Shown: positions 8,759-21,511, counted from the stretch's first letter. The stretch: DNA of 64,000 bases from Auricularia sp. M13 (GCA_037042915.1 CM073201.1:1674001-1738000); one strand, 5' to 3'. Notes: a model not told the origin generated them from the sequence alone. A program made the numbers and translations.

Positions 8759-11700
8759 ATGTTATACCGGACGCTGACGACGCACTGGACGCCGACGTCG
8801 AGTTCAGGGAGCGACACTGGAAGCAGTCTTGGCTTCACGCCAAAGTTTACAGATGAGCGCCGGGTTTCTTTCCGCGACTTGACCGACTCTCGCCGCGCAG
8901 AAATGGCCACAACCAGCGCCCTCAGCTCGACTTTCGGGCGCCCACGGTCTGCCTCGAGCGCGTCCAGGCGGTTTACAGGCAAGTGCAGGCGGCGAGCGTG
9001 CGCAGGACGCGATAGCTGACTGACCGGCGCAGACGCGAGCTCTATGGCGCCCTCGGTCGTCAGCCAGGCGTCGACGAGCAAGCGCGCAAGTCTGCTGGCC
9101 TCGCTCACGTTCTCGTTCGTGGGCCGCCGGCCGTCGACGGCACGCAGTCACAGAGCGGGCGCGCACGCTGAGCCGGATTTATACGAAGACGTGCTTGAAA
9201 TTAGTGCCCCGCCCACCGAGGACGAGCTCGAGCGCGAGCGGCTCAGGGCTGCGGCTGCCCAGGCCGTCGGTATTCAGCCCTCGCCGCCCAGCCCGCCGCC
9301 CCAGCCACAGCCAGTGCTCCCGCCTATTGCACCACCACCCCAATTCCCATCGAAGAACAAGCAGCTAGCACCGCTCGCCGTTTTGTCTGGCCAGGTGTCC
9401 AAGAAAATGCCAGGTTCTGGTTTTCTCGGTCGCACGCACTGGAAGCAGCGCTTCATCATGCTCACGGCTAAAAATGTTCATGCGCTCGTCGGACAAGACG
9501 AAGTGGAGCGCCTGCCGCTGTCCTTGGACACCGTGGCATTCGTCGCGGACGACGAGCCTGGCATGGGCGGTCGGCGCAGCGTCATAAAACTTGGGAGCGA
9601 TCCCGAATGGTGGACAATCCAGATGCGTGACGCCGCGCAAATGCACGCTTGGCTGCAGGCAGTTAAGGCTGCGGTTCTCGCGCTCAGGTGCGTCCAGGGT
9701 GCTCACATGCCACCCCCTGCTATATGAGTTGAGCTGACGGTGCCATTTTCCTTCTTGCTCTTTCCATGCCTCCACACTGGTTCCTTACGTGCTACAGGCC
9801 CATCTCACCCGTCACCTCGATTACGCAGTTTGAACCGCCCATGCTGCGCGTGGTGTCCACCTCGCCAACCTCACCGACGTTCCCACACAATTCTGGCAGC
9901 GCCGCTTCATCCCCTGCATCTTCTACCAGGCTTTCCAGAACACGGAGTGCTGCCCCGGCATCTACAGCGGGCGCGACTCTCAAGTCATTGCTTACAACAC
10001 GACGACTCTCCATAGGTCGTCAGCGCTCGCCTTCCGATCCAGGCAATGGGCCGCCACCGCCCCAACGACCTCCGGTTAACAATCCATTGTTGAGCCCTAC
10101 GCTCGCACCTTCTGCCCCGCTCCTCACGCCGGGCCCTGAATCTCTCGGGAGAAGGATCTATGAGTCTCCGCCATCCCCACCTCTCCTCCCACCTCCACGC
10201 CCACGCTCGCCAAGGCCAAGTCGCGCTGAGAAACAACCTCAGCATCAACACACGATGAGTCTACCGCCGCCTCCGCGCCCAAAGCGGCAACGACCCGCAA
10301 CAAGCACTCCATCGTCTCCACCACCTGAGGAACACGCTCCTGAATCTGAGCTTGACCATGTCGATAGCGACCAAGGCATGCTGCCCCTACCCGAGTTTGC
10401 CAATACGAAGGTGCCGCCTAGCCCTGAACTCGTTATTCGCGACCTTCCCTCATCTGCCTTTCGACATTCGAGGGTCAGCGTGATATCCTCTGCCAGCGCG
10501 AACGAGAGCGACAAGGACGAGCAACAAGATGTTCCGGACGGCCCAACTGTCAAGCACCCATATGGAGCGAACGGGACAAGTAAAAGCAATAAACGTCTGT
10601 CAACTAGCAGCGCATTGAGCGCTGGTAGCGCAGCCAGCGGTAGCGGAAGTTCGAGGTTTCTGGTAGGTCAAATACGAGGTGTTTGTCTGCGGAGATCTGA
10701 TCATTTACATTGCAGAGGGCGAGCTTTGGTTCGAGTGGTGTACCGCCTCAGAGGCCGCCGCCTGTCGGTGCGCTTCCCCCAACGCCATCACCTCCGGCAG
10801 CCGGCCTGCCGCCCACTGGACGGCTTCCATCCCCTTCCCACTCACCGCCCTTGAGGCCCAACTCCGGGCCTCCTGGGGCGATTTCTCCCGTACCCACGCC
10901 ACCCCTTTCGATGTCAAATCGCCGCTCAGTACGGATGTCATTGCCGCTGTTCAACGGTCTCCCTCCCAGTCTCCCTCCCGCTGGTCCATTACCACCAACT
11001 CCGACTCATCCTGTCGATCGGTCGAGGGGGCGGAGTAGTGTTGCTTTCGCGTCCGGGACGGATGGATTGAGTCGATCCTCGTCTTTGCGCGAGGGAAACG
11101 CTGCTCATTCACGGACAAATTCCTTCGGACACGAGAGCATCGCGGAAGAGGACACGCAGCCTCGTACGAACGGCCATGCGCATAGCGACTCGACGAGTAG
11201 CAACGGAAACGGTCGTAAACGCGCGTCGCTACGACTCCGCTTTAGGTCTCCTTCAACTTCGGCGGAACCGCAACCCGAGCAGCATGCCTCCTTCCTCTTG
11301 CCTATCACACCGTCGTCTGCAGGTTCTTCGCATACGCAATTCGCCAACGACGCAACGACACCCATGCACGAACACGGCCAATCGTTCCTATCACCGTATA
11401 CGCCTGCCGATGAGCCGTCCTCGTTCATGTCTGCGTTCGGTAGTCCGCCGCCCATGCCATCTCCCATTCCACATGATCTCTTCACGATTCCGCCCATGGG
11501 TCCTGGCCTCTCTCCGCTTTCGCCTTCGCAAATGTTTCCGCCGCCATTGCCAACACCGCCGCCATATCCGGCTATGGAGCAGCAACAGCCGCTGCCAGCG
11601 AACGAGTTGTTCAACAGTATAACCGTACCGAACAGCGTTCTTGGTCGTGGGCGGTCCGGGAGCCTCAGCACGCTAGAAATGGAGCCCCCGGAACCCAGGA

Positions 11701-12074
11701 GCTTGAGTCCCCCGCCACCCCGTCGTGCCAATCGGGCAAGCATAGGCAGTACATCCAGGCGCTCGAGTATCAACGGCGCGGCTGGTCCAAGGAGAAGCGG
11801 TGACAGGGAACGCGTCCGGAGCAGCGCAGATAGTGCGCTCTCTGTGCGCGGCGTTGCTCCTAATCGCCCGGGCTTGGACACTCGACCGCATACTGCTGAT
11901 GGCTCGTCGCCCACAACTGCGAATGGTGACCTTCGGCCCGCAGAAATCTACGAGAAACCGCCGAAACCGCGCATTAGCATGGACGGAGAGTTGCTCGACG
12001 ATGAAGACGATGAGCAGCATGACGACGACCAACCGGCCTTCAACTCAGCTATCCACCTTCCTTTGCTACCATGA
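8759..12074 (+). CDS. PH-domain, proline/serine-rich protein (function unknown)
   Basis: Four exons; introns 8979-9032 (GC donor, GCAAGT), 9688-9798 and 10663-10715. After a Ser/Ala-rich start, about residues 180-290 form a pleckstrin-homology-like domain: GSGFLGRTHWKQRFIML, the middle strand VIKLGSDPEWWTIQM, and the C-terminal helix AAQMHAWLQAVKAAV with its conserved Trp. The remaining 750 or so residues are disordered, with dense poly-Pro tracts (PPPPPRPKR-like), Ser/Arg stretches that look like phosphorylation sites, and an acidic tail (DDEDDEQHDDDQ). PH domains bind phosphoinositides or partner proteins, so a membrane- or cortex-associated scaffold is likely but not shown. The start is uncertain: an internal ATG at 9044 would still keep the PH domain. 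Confidence 0.72.
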
Positions 12075-12858
12075 TCTTGACCCACCACAAGTGTACGAAT
12101 TATTTCTCCACAGTAAGTGTGTGGAGTGTACGAGCTGTTATAAGACGGCGACGAGTGGCCATCCCTTATCATACCGCATTACATTCATCGTCTTGTGTAT
12201 CTTGATCCATCCGTCTCGTTTTCTTGCTATATGCTCTCGCCTTCTCCTTCACCACGTTCGGACGCTCGGCTATCCTGTGTATTATTGCTTGGCAACATCG
12301 CTTCACTGTTCAGTATTATCATACATGGCACGACTCAATAAGTTTTGCTTGGACTATATGTCTCGACAGCCCAATACTGACGAACCCCGTGCCTCTTGCC
12401 AGCTCACTCCATAGCGGCTCTCCGTCCTCTTGGCCCCATTTAGGCCAGGTGCTTTGTTTGTTTATCTTCTATGAATTGCCCCTTTCTTCATAGGGTAGAA
12501 TATGCCTACAGTCGCGCGAAGGGGAAAATTCGAAGCCTCCTCGACTCGGCTAGTATTAGTCAGACCCGATCTTCAAACGTGGCTTTGCTCACCAACGTGA
12601 GGCGCCAGGGTACTGATACGCGCGCTAGGCACGCAGAGGATTTGCGCGGTGTAGAGCCACTGAAGGCGTGCTCGGACGCGCACATTGCACCATGGCGGGA
12701 GTGGCGGAGGGATCATAAGCTCTTGGGTCTTCGTTGTCAATCTCCAGTTGCAAACGAGCGATCTGCACCTGCGATTGCACCCAGAACCAGGTTTGTAAGC
12801 TCGGGTATGACCTTCCGGCGCATAACTGGCACATCTCAGCCCTTTGCTGCAGACCACA
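12075..12858. other. Intergenic, 784 bp, no gene recognised
   Basis: Holds the 3' flank of the PH-domain gene and the 5' flank of glutamate-cysteine ligase. A plus-strand open frame (12471-12965) runs into the ligase start in another phase and has no family features. No repeats or RNA genes were seen. Confidence 0.35.
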
Positions 12859-15737
12859 ATGGGCCTGCTTTCGCTCGGCACTGCGCTGACCTGGGAAGAG
12901 GCAAAGCAGTACGCCGACCACGTCCGCGACCATGGCATTACCCAGCTGCTGCATACATGGGATAGACTCAAGGACCGGTCCGGGGACGAACTTCTGTGGG
13001 GCGACGAGGTGGGAGCATAGTGTACATTCCTTTGCATTGTGCTGACTTCCGCCGCCAGGTCGAGTACATGGTTGTGGCGCTGGACGCCGAGCACAAGAAC
13101 GCCGTGCTCTCGCTAAGACAAGGCGAAATTCTTCCCAAGCTCGCGGCAGCGATGCAAGGGCCAACACGGCCTCCGCCACCAATGTATGCCCCGCGACGCG
13201 TCGTGGATGCGCATCTAATTGACCCTGCTTCAGTCAAGTGAATCCGATCTTCCATCCCGAGTACGGTCGTTACATGGTCGAAGCCACGCCCGGCGAACCC
13301 TACACGGGCGCGCTTCCCGATCTCCTATCCGTTGAACGCAATATGCGTTATAGGTCTGTCCGCTTCGTATGCGCGCGTACGACGCGTCAATCAACGCCCC
13401 CAGGCGCTTCATCTTGCGTAAACATCTCAAGGACAACGAGATCCCGATGGCCATTACATCCTTTCCTCGGCTGGGCGTTCCAGGCGTCTTTACAGAGCCA
13501 TATTACGATCCAGCCGCAGCCATGGCCAGTCATAGCTTGTTCCTTCCGGACGAAATCACCAACGCACATGCACGATTCCCGTGCGTGCTTATCGTCCGGT
13601 CCGGCAAACCGGTGGCTGACAGCGCGACAGCACACTCACTGCGAGCATCCGCAAACGTAGAGGATCCAAAGTTGCGATAAACCTCCCTATTTTCGTGGAC
13701 GAGAAAACCCCCCGTCCTTTCATTGACCCCACAATTCCCTGGAACAGAAATGTTCATCCAGAGGACCATGGTGAGCAACGACGCTTGCTGCAAAACTTCG
13801 AGCTCACGGCACACAGAGGCGCGAGACGGCGCTGCCCTGACCGATCATGTGTATATGGATGCAATGGGCTTTGGAATGGGTTGTTGCTGCCTGCAGCTGA
13901 CCTTCCAGGCGTGCAGTGTCGAAGAGGCCAGGCGTGTCTACGACGCGTTGATTCCAATCAGTCCCATCATGGTACAGTCTTCCTGACAATGGCGCAAGGA
14001 ATGCTCACAGCTCTTCTTCTGCTCTTTTTCTAGCTCGCCCTTACCGCTGCGAGCCCAGCGTGGCGCGGTTATCTCGCTGACGTGGACTGCCGGTGGAATG
14101 TCATTGCGGGAAGTGTCGACGACAGAACTCCCGAAGAACGTGGTCTTCAGGTTCGTGGCATTTTACAGTTTCTTGTGGCTTATATAATATAATATATCTT
14201 AGCCCTTGAAGGAGAGCAAATACCGCATTCCCAAGTCGCGATATGACAGCGTCGACACCTACCTTTCGCAAGACTGGATCAATCGTCCGGAGTATTCGGA
14301 CGTCCCTCTACCGATCAACGAGCCTATTTATGAGAGACTGCTTAAGCACGGTAAGTCCGGGACCTTTATGAGTTGCCTACGCTTGACCGTGTCTCCAGGA
14401 CTCGATGATCGCCTGGCGAAGCATTTCGCACATCTCTTTATTCGGGACCCCCTTGTAATCTTTTCGGAATCCATCGACTTGGATGACACGCAAAGCACCG
14501 ATCATTTCGAGGTATGGTTTGGCGTAGTCCAGTTGGCCTATGACTCACATGCTGCAGAATATCCAATCCACAAATTGGCAAACTCTGAGATTCAAGCCCC
14601 CGCCTCCGAATTCATCGATCGGATGGCGCGTCGAGTTCCGAAGCATGGAAGTGCAGATTACAGACTTTGAGAACGCTGCTTTCTCCGTGTTCATTGTCTT
14701 ATTGTCGAGAGCTATCCTGTTCTTCGGTCTGAACTTTTACATTCCGATCTCTAAGGTATGCCAAACGACCAATTTCATGCCCATCTGGAATCTCACTTCC
14801 ATGCTAAGGTCGATGAGAACATGCGACGTGCCCACGTCCGGGGAGCGTCGACTACGGGCCGCTTCTACTTCCGAAAGCACGTTTTCATGAGAGGAAAGGA
14901 CCTGCGGTCGTCAACTCCCTCGTCGAACGGTGCTCATAGTAGAGATGGTTCGGATTGCGGTGATTGCGCGCCCTGCCCCGATGCCCTCTCGGCTCGACTC
15001 AATGAGAGCGCGCCAACTATCGGTGGCAACGGCAACAAAGCTCACAGCCGCGTGTCTTCTTCTGGGTCTCTCACTTCGCTGGGATCGTCTGCTCCCCTTC
15101 CTGGTCCTGGAGCAGCAGCTCTCGAGGAAGCCAAGCTCGGTAGTCGCAAGGAAGCGCGACTCCGCAACTGCTTTCCCGCCGTACCCCCGCCTCCGCAGGC
15201 CGAATTGAGCGAGAGAAGACATATTCCCGTCGAGGACGAATACGAGGAGATGAGCATGGAGGAGATCATCTGTGGCAAGGTTCGTTGCTTCTCAGGCATG
15301 GGAACATACCTCATGAATACTACAGGGAGAATTCCCCGGGTTACTTGGCCTTGTCACTGCTTACGTTGATTCCCTGGATGTGGACGAGAAGATCAAGAGC
15401 AAGCTATCGAAGTACCTTGACCTCATTCGGCGTCGTGCAGATGGTACAGGCACAGCAGATTATCAACAACTCTGAAGGCTGAGCCTGCTGTAGGATCTTT
15501 GATCACGACTGCGACTTGGATTCGTAACTTCGTACGGTCCCACCCTGCGTACAAGTTCGATTCCGTGGTTAGCCAGGAGATCAATTACGACCTCATCCGT
15601 ACTCTCGATGAAATGCACGTATTCATCTATTCAGGAAACCATTCCATTGACAATTTTTCAGCGAGCGAGGGGTTCAGAAGGCGCCGGACCTTTTGCCTGA
15701 TGATTATACACCAGGAACACAAGACTGGGAGCTGTGA
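12859..15737 (+). CDS. GCS1: Glutamate-cysteine ligase catalytic subunit
   Basis: Joins L-glutamate and L-cysteine using ATP, the first and limiting step of glutathione synthesis in the cytosol. The spliced product starts [20 protein letters not shown] and matches the GCS family throughout: [114 protein letters not shown] and VDENMRRAH. It ends [13 protein letters not shown]… with TGA at 15735-15737. About ten introns of roughly 50 nt interrupt it; the last (15615-15661) needs a GC donor. Between the KDL-like region and the conserved [10 protein letters not shown] there is a Ser/Gly/Pro-rich segment (about 14900-15230) that animal and yeast enzymes lack. Activity should remain, since all core motifs are present. 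Confidence 0.93.
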
Positions 15738-16056
15738 GGGGACTTTACGGGAACTGCGTGAAGCTATCTTGTACCAGTGAACATTAGAACGGTGCATTGT
15801 GATAACCACGGTCTGTCGTAGAACCGGAATTTGCTGAAAGGATTCGCTGCAGCATCGGTCTTCTCCATCAACACGTCCTGAGACCTATTCACTCTGTCTC
15901 CTGGCCATCCACTGAGTGCGGGGCAATGACAATTATTGCGTTGAAGGATTTCTGAACCCAGGACGAGTTTCGCCGTGTCAAGCGCGCGCCTGCGTCGGGG
16001 TTTACCCGTTGAGATGTCGTCCAACCCACGACAGCACCACTCACGAACTTTACGCC
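15738..16056. other. Intergenic, 319 bp
   Basis: Between two tandem plus-strand genes. I see no coding frame with family features, no repeats and no RNA gene; it presumably contains the terminator of glutamate-cysteine ligase and the promoter of the RabGAP. Confidence 0.35.
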
Positions 16057-18261
16057 ATGACTGATACCGCCGCTACAAATGGAGCCCGTTTCGACGGGGA
16101 CAGGGAGTCGACCGTAGAACTACGCCCGCTGGATACGCTCATGTCTCCTACGTCCTCCGAGCCGACAACAGATCTCGACATTGTAGACGACGCCCGTTTT
16201 TCGAACGTGCCTTTGTCAGCAAGCTCTAACGACACGCCCGTCAAGACGACTGCGTCTGAGCCTGAAGACGTAGACATTACGACTGGCCTTGATGTACCGC
16301 GGAAGCCTGCGCCGCCAGCGAGTGACAACGGCAACGGCCACACCGATGCCACATCCAGCGACGCAGACGACATAACAACTCCAGCGCGCAACGGCGCACA
16401 GTTTCTGTTGGCGCGATTGGAACAGACAAGAGAGCAGAGCGACCAGCCCAATAGAAGCAGCCTCGACGCAGACCGGCAAAAGGAGTTTGCACGAGTGCAG
16501 ACTCAGGAGCCTGACGCTGAGATAGACTGGGGTACGTTGCTACTTTACACCGCTGGAGCCAAGCTGTAATAGCCATTGCAGAGTTCTGGGGCGATGTGGT
16601 GGCAGGTAATGCCCTACGTGAGCGGTGCTCGTTCCCCGTTGACCCGCGCCACAGATTATCAGACGTTCGCCAGCAACCACTCCGAACGACTCGCACGCGC
16701 CATTGAAGCTGGCATTCCTCAGCCACTGCGCGGTCTTATATGGCAGCAAATGTGCGTCGTTCTCGAGATATCCGGATTGTGCTCACGAAATTTCCCAGGT
16801 GTGCATCGAAAGACCTTGAACTGGAAAAGCTCTACATCAAGTACCTGAAGGAAACGAGCCCTCATGAACGCGCCATCAAACGCGATCTTGGTCGCACGTT
16901 TCCTAACCATGAGTTCTTCACGGACGGATCCGGCGTTGGTCAAGGGAATCTATTCAACGTTCTCAAGGCATATTCGTTGCATGATCCAGACGTAGGCTAC
17001 TGTCAGGTGCGCACTTTGTAGTCCTGTGAACCCAACTCTGACACAACATTAATCTAAGGGCCTGCCGTTCGTCGTGGCAATACTTCTGTTGAACGTTCGT
17101 CGGGCGGCTCATATGGACACACGCAGCTGATCACTCGTTCTAGATGCCTGACGAGGAAGCGTTCTGCGTCCTGGTTCGGCTTATGTATTCCTACGATCTA
17201 CGAGGCCACTTCCTGCCAGAGATGCCATCGTTGCAGTTGCGAATGTTCCAGTTCGACAGATTACTCGAGGAGCTGTTACCCGTCTTGCACATCCATTTTC
17301 TGCGGCAGGGCGTCAAATCCAGCATGTTCTGTTCGCAATGGTTCTTAACATTATTCAGCTATAGGTGTGTAGCCATCCTTCGAGTTGGAGTCACAATTTA
17401 TATTTATATATATATATATTAGATGGCCGCTGCCTATCGTGTATCGAATATGGGACAATTGCCTTGCTAGTGGACTGGAAGGTCAGCCAGTAATTCTGTT
17501 TCCCCCATATTGGCAACTAAGACGACATAGCCATGTTTGGTTTCAGCATCGCGCTTCTGCAAAAGAACGAGGAAACACTGCTGAAGCTCAAGTTCGACGA
17601 AATATTGAACTTTCTCAAGGCCAGGATCCTGGACTGTTATACTGTGCGCAGGCAGGTACCAATCCTCAAGCTGCGCTGACATTGCTTGTAGGTGCAGCGG
17701 GAGCCGACGGAGAACGATCCCAGTACAGAAGGGTACCGTGTGGAAGAATTCGTCCAAGATGCCTTCCGTACTCGGATTACACCGTTTATGCTCGATGCAT
17801 ACGCACGCGAGTATGCCGACTTTTTGGCACAACGCGAAGCCCATGCTATTGAAATGGACAACCTGCGGAACGCGAACAGGACTTTAACAGCGCAAGTGTC
17901 AGTTGCGATCATCGTTTGGTCCATCACCGTACTTACATCCAATAGTAAACAACTCGAGGAGAGCCTAGGGCAGCTGAATGCTGAGCACTGTGAGATCGTG
18001 GTGAGCCTGAAATATCGGGTCCTTCTCTTTCTACCTCATTGAATATTGTCGTAGAAGGATCTGGTAATGGCGCGTGTAACGAACGAGGAGTTGGAGTCAG
18101 AGCTCGTGCGCTACAAGTTGCTGTATGTGCAGTTTCTTGCTTTCTGTAAACGAACGCTCACACAAGTACTCTCCGCCAGATACGCAGAACTGGTGCAGCA
18201 CTCCGAGAGCGAGTCGCATAGATTATCCGTGCTATCACGTCGGTCGCAGACTGCTTCCTGA
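16057..18261 (+). CDS. GYP5: TBC-domain Rab GTPase-activating protein (GYP5-like)
   Basis: The first exon encodes an acidic, disordered N-terminus starting MTDTAATNGARFDG. The TBC domain then follows across several introns: the arginine-finger motif GIPQPLRGLIWQQM, KRDLGRTFPNHEFF, the glutamine-finger motif VGYCQGLPFVVAILLL, then EEAFCVLVRLMYSYDLR, QWFLTLFSYRWPLPIVYRIW and an ALLQKNEETLLKLKFDEIL helix. Both catalytic fingers (Arg and Gln) are present, so it should stimulate GTP hydrolysis by a Rab. The C-terminal part is a predicted coiled coil (REAHAIEMDNLRNANRTL, KQLEESLGQLNAEH), as in yeast Gyp5/Gyl1, which act on Ypt1/Sec4 in ER-Golgi and polarised secretion. Assignment to GYP5 rests on this TBC-plus-coiled-coil order. 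Confidence 0.85.
17397..17420 (+). repeat. (TA)n microsatellite inside a GYP5-like intron
   Basis: A run of T/A alternation lies at the 3' end of the intron at about 17365-17422, just before the TAG acceptor, where the pyrimidine tract would be expected. The run is likely to vary in length between strains. Confidence 0.7.
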
Positions 18262-18491
18262 GGCTGCTGCATTCGTGTCGCGAACATCTTGTTTCCTGCA
18301 TTGTGATTTATTACCGCTGCATGTATCACCAGCTATACGCTCTGCTGTCGCTTACTCGCATAACCTTCTATACGAATGGCTCGGATCTTGTGCATGTTTC
18401 TGCTACTGGAAGGGCTGGACGCGGAAGTTCGGCTCCTCGCGTGCTTCACCCTTCGGCTCTCATCCCGACAAAGCTACAGCGTCCTACGTGG

Positions 18492-20815
18492 ATGCTCAAG
18501 TTCAGACAGGCGTTATTTGGAAGCGCCTCGCGATTGCATACGCGCAGACAACTTTTCCATGCGCAGGTAGCGCCTCAAACGGCTCCCAGCCATAGGAAAT
18601 GGATACGACGAACTGGCTGCACCGTCGCTCTATGCAGCGTCGGGATTGTCACATATGATTCCATAGAGTCGGTTAGACACGCGTCTATTGCCGCTGAACG
18701 GTGTGCACGCATTGGGCGAGCAGTTGTTGCTTGCGTCATAGGTGCGTGCCTCGCCCCGTCGCTCTCCAAGCTGAAATCCTCGATGCACAGACTATAAACT
18801 CATGTTCGCGCGGAATTACGCTACACCACTTGAATATGACCAGGCACTCTCTGAATGCCACTCGAGGTCAGCTAATCGGATCCTGCGTGTCCTACTCGCG
18901 AACGGAGTGCGTATATGGCACATGCGTTAGGATTTGTGTGGTGCTCAACTATGCCGACCGTAGGGTGTATTCATCAAGCTGGGCCAACACATGAGCTCTA
19001 TGTATCTGCTACCATGTTGCGTCAACGTTTAAGATCGTACGTGCAGCGCTGACACGGCGCAGTAGAATGGACAAGACCCATGGCGGTTTTGCAAGATAAA
19101 TGCGAGCCTACGTCGTTTCCCGACATCGAGGGTTCGTAGAAACGGCTGAAAAGATATTCAACGTACTAAGAATTACCAGCTCTTTTTCTGCAGGAGACGG
19201 GGCGCTCCCTGGACTCATGGTTTATCGAATTCGAAAAGCAGCCCATTGGCGTCGCCAGTCTCGCGCAGGCACGTTGTTGGCAGTCGCATCTCATTGTTTC
19301 TCACGTGCAAGTGCATCAGGTGCATCGTGCAACGCTGCGGGAGAGCGGCGAGCAAGTCGCTGTAAAAATCCAACATCCACGGCTCGGGGAATACGTTGAC
19401 GTCGATCTGAAGGCAAGCCTTTCCCTCGTACATATGCATATGAACAGCATGCTCATGAAGAATTATTGCAAAGGTCACGTCATTATCTCTTGAATGGGTG
19501 AAGCGATTATTTCCGGAATTCGAGCTCGACTGGCTTGGCGAGGAAATGAGAGAGAACCTTCCACTGGAACTGGACTTCGTGCACGAGGCGAGGAACGCCG
19601 AACGCGTAATGGAGGACTTCCGTGGCACCACCTTGCCACTCTACGTTCCGCACATCGTCGCTGCAATGCCTCGGGTGTTAATCATGGAGTTTATCGATGG
19701 CGCCAGAGTAGACAATTTGGAGTACCTGGCAAGATACAATATCGACAGGAACGAAGTTTCAAAGTCTATTCAAGAGGTGTTTACGCGCATGGTCCACATC
19801 AATGGCTTCTTCCACGCAGATCCGCACGCAGGCAACATCCTCATACGACCTGCGAAATACCCAAAGCAACACCAGCATAACTTTGATTTGGTCCTCCTTG
19901 ATCATGGTATGTGCGACCCGCCAGTTCATTTCTCTGGCTAACTCCATACAGGATTGTATTTCGACATTGATCCCCAACTACGATTAGATTACTCGAAGCT
20001 ATGGCTGGCTTTAATCAAGCCCGCGACCGCGCGTAATTTGCAAGATCGAAGATACTATGCTGAGCGTATCGGAACTCCTCCTGAGCTTGTACGCAATTTC
20101 CTCCCCATGAAGTGCGATGGCTGAAGACCGTTCTTCTCAGTACCCGATTTTCCAGACTGCCATTACTGGACGAGCAGCGTTAGAAGGCGCATGGGGGAGC
20201 GACCCCAATGCGCCGAACAAACAAATCGGTCGGGCAGGCAGCTTGATGGAAATCAAGTCCCAATCTCCCGCAGAGCAAGACGCCATCCGCGCCGCTGTTT
20301 TAAAGATGGCCTGGTTGTTGGCGTTTTTGCGATGTTGCGCAAGGTCCCGCGGCGGGTCCTGATGATTCTGAAGCTCAACGACCTTGTCCGGCATCTGGAC
20401 ACTGCATTGCAGACGACACATTCTAGTGTGAGATCAATGATGCCTGCGCGTAGCAACTGCAAGCTGAATAATGCTTAGGTTCGCATCTTCACTATTACGG
20501 CCCGTAATTGCGCACGAGCCGTATGGGAGGATGATTTCGAACGCATACGAAACACCGTATACGCCGACGGTTGGAGTTTACCCTTATTGCACAGCTTAGT
20601 GCGCTCTTGGTGGTGCGTCTTGTAGGACAGTCGAAACCAGCTTTCAACACTCACGAATATACAGGCAGTATCAATACGTTTACAAGAGCTTCAGATTGCT
20701 AGAGATTATCCTGGATACCCAGGCTTATCTCGTCAAGCAGCGGCAGTGGTGGCATGGATTGTGGACGCATGGTCTGCGGGGCGCGCGATTAGAGTCTGCA
20801 GGGCTGGCGGCGTGA
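18492..20815 (+). CDS. MCP2: ABC1/UbiB-family atypical kinase, ADCK1/MCP2-like, mitochondrial
   Basis: The start MLKFRQALFGSASRLHTRRQ looks like a mitochondrial presequence; RRTGCTVALCSVGIVTYDS may be a membrane segment. UbiB hallmarks follow: the KxGQ motif in GGVFIKLGQHMSSM, PLEWTRPMAVLQDKCEP, PIGVASLAQVHRATL (Ala-rich loop), the ATP-binding lysine in VAVKIQHPRLG, DFVHEARNAERV, NGFFHADPHAGNIL, and DHG in LVLLDHGLYFDID in place of DFG. The DHGLY form is typical of the ADCK1/Mcp2 branch, which in yeast and animals affects mitochondrial lipid homeostasis, rather than Coq8 (coenzyme Q). One intron (19269-19319) uses a GC donor. An upstream in-frame ATG at 18303 is possible. The stop lies 16 bp from the stop of SUB1 on the other strand. 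Confidence 0.85.
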
Positions 20816-20831
20816 AATGTGCTTCAGACCA

Positions 20832-21511
20832 TTACGCTTTCTCTGCCCATTCAGTTATTTGATCTGCATTTCTCACAAGCTCTTTCCACTGCACGGCGTT
20901 AAGAGGCATGCATGAGTGTCGCCGAGGACGCACATCGTCGACGGTGAGCGATATGCCTTTCCGGCCTGGCTTCTGTTCGCCGTTCTCTTCGTAGAACTGG
21001 TGGTTATATGAGCATCCGCTCGACAGCCAATACAGACATCTGTGCAGACCTCGCGGATGTCGACGAGCATCTTGCCTGCCCATATATTATCAACATGTGC
21101 ACTTGAATGTTCGACAGGATGCGCACCTTTGAACTTTCGTACAGTGACGCGTTTCTTCGAGCTTATCGAGAGTGAGGGGTCCTTCAACGATTCGTCCTGT
21201 GCATGTTTCAGCGCGCTGATGGTTATTGCAAATGTGGCTTCACATACATCTTCCTGCACTGGCTTCAGAATGCGTCTTGGGGCAATATCATGCAATATAT
21301 AGACTCACCTCCTTCTTTACCTTTGTTCATCGCCCGTCAGTCGAAGAAAAACGCGTCCTTGGTGAAGCAAACGCGCCTTGCTCTTCTTCGCGGCGGGCTT
21401 ATCGTTCTTTTCCTTAGCTACTGTAGTGTTCTTGGACTTCTTCTCGACCTCCTCCTCTTCAAATTTCACTTCTGTCGCTTCGTCGTCTGAATTCTTGCGT
21501 TTGGCGGCCAT
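20832..21511 (-). CDS. SUB1: Transcriptional coactivator SUB1/PC4
   Basis: Model of six exons on the minus strand: 21377-21511, 21309-21320, 21248-21253, 21127-21196, 21050-21075 and 20832-20996, giving 137 residues with the frame kept. The N-terminus is nuclear-signal-like (MAAKRKNSDDE, KPAAKKSKVKKE). The PC4 single-strand-DNA-binding domain is unmistakable: SSKKRVTVRKFKGKMLVDIR followed by EFYEENGEQKPGRKGISL. Role: binds melted promoter DNA, assists RNA polymerase II/III initiation and reinitiation, and protects from oxidative DNA damage. The second and third exons are only 12 and 6 nt, and the first intron (21321-21376) has a GC donor (GCGCGT); without them the conserved domain cannot be joined to the start in frame. 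The C-terminal extension (DDVRPRRHSCMPLNAVQW) is longer than in animals. Confidence 0.88.

Noticed and set aside
8440-8790. 15-bp direct repeat CTGACGACGCACTGG
   Set aside because: Only two copies, short and GC-rich, with no further similarity around them; probably chance.
10245-11914. Long minus-strand frames opposite the PH-domain gene
   Set aside because: Antisense shadows of a low-complexity Pro/Ser coding sequence; the sense strand has a PH domain and consistent introns.
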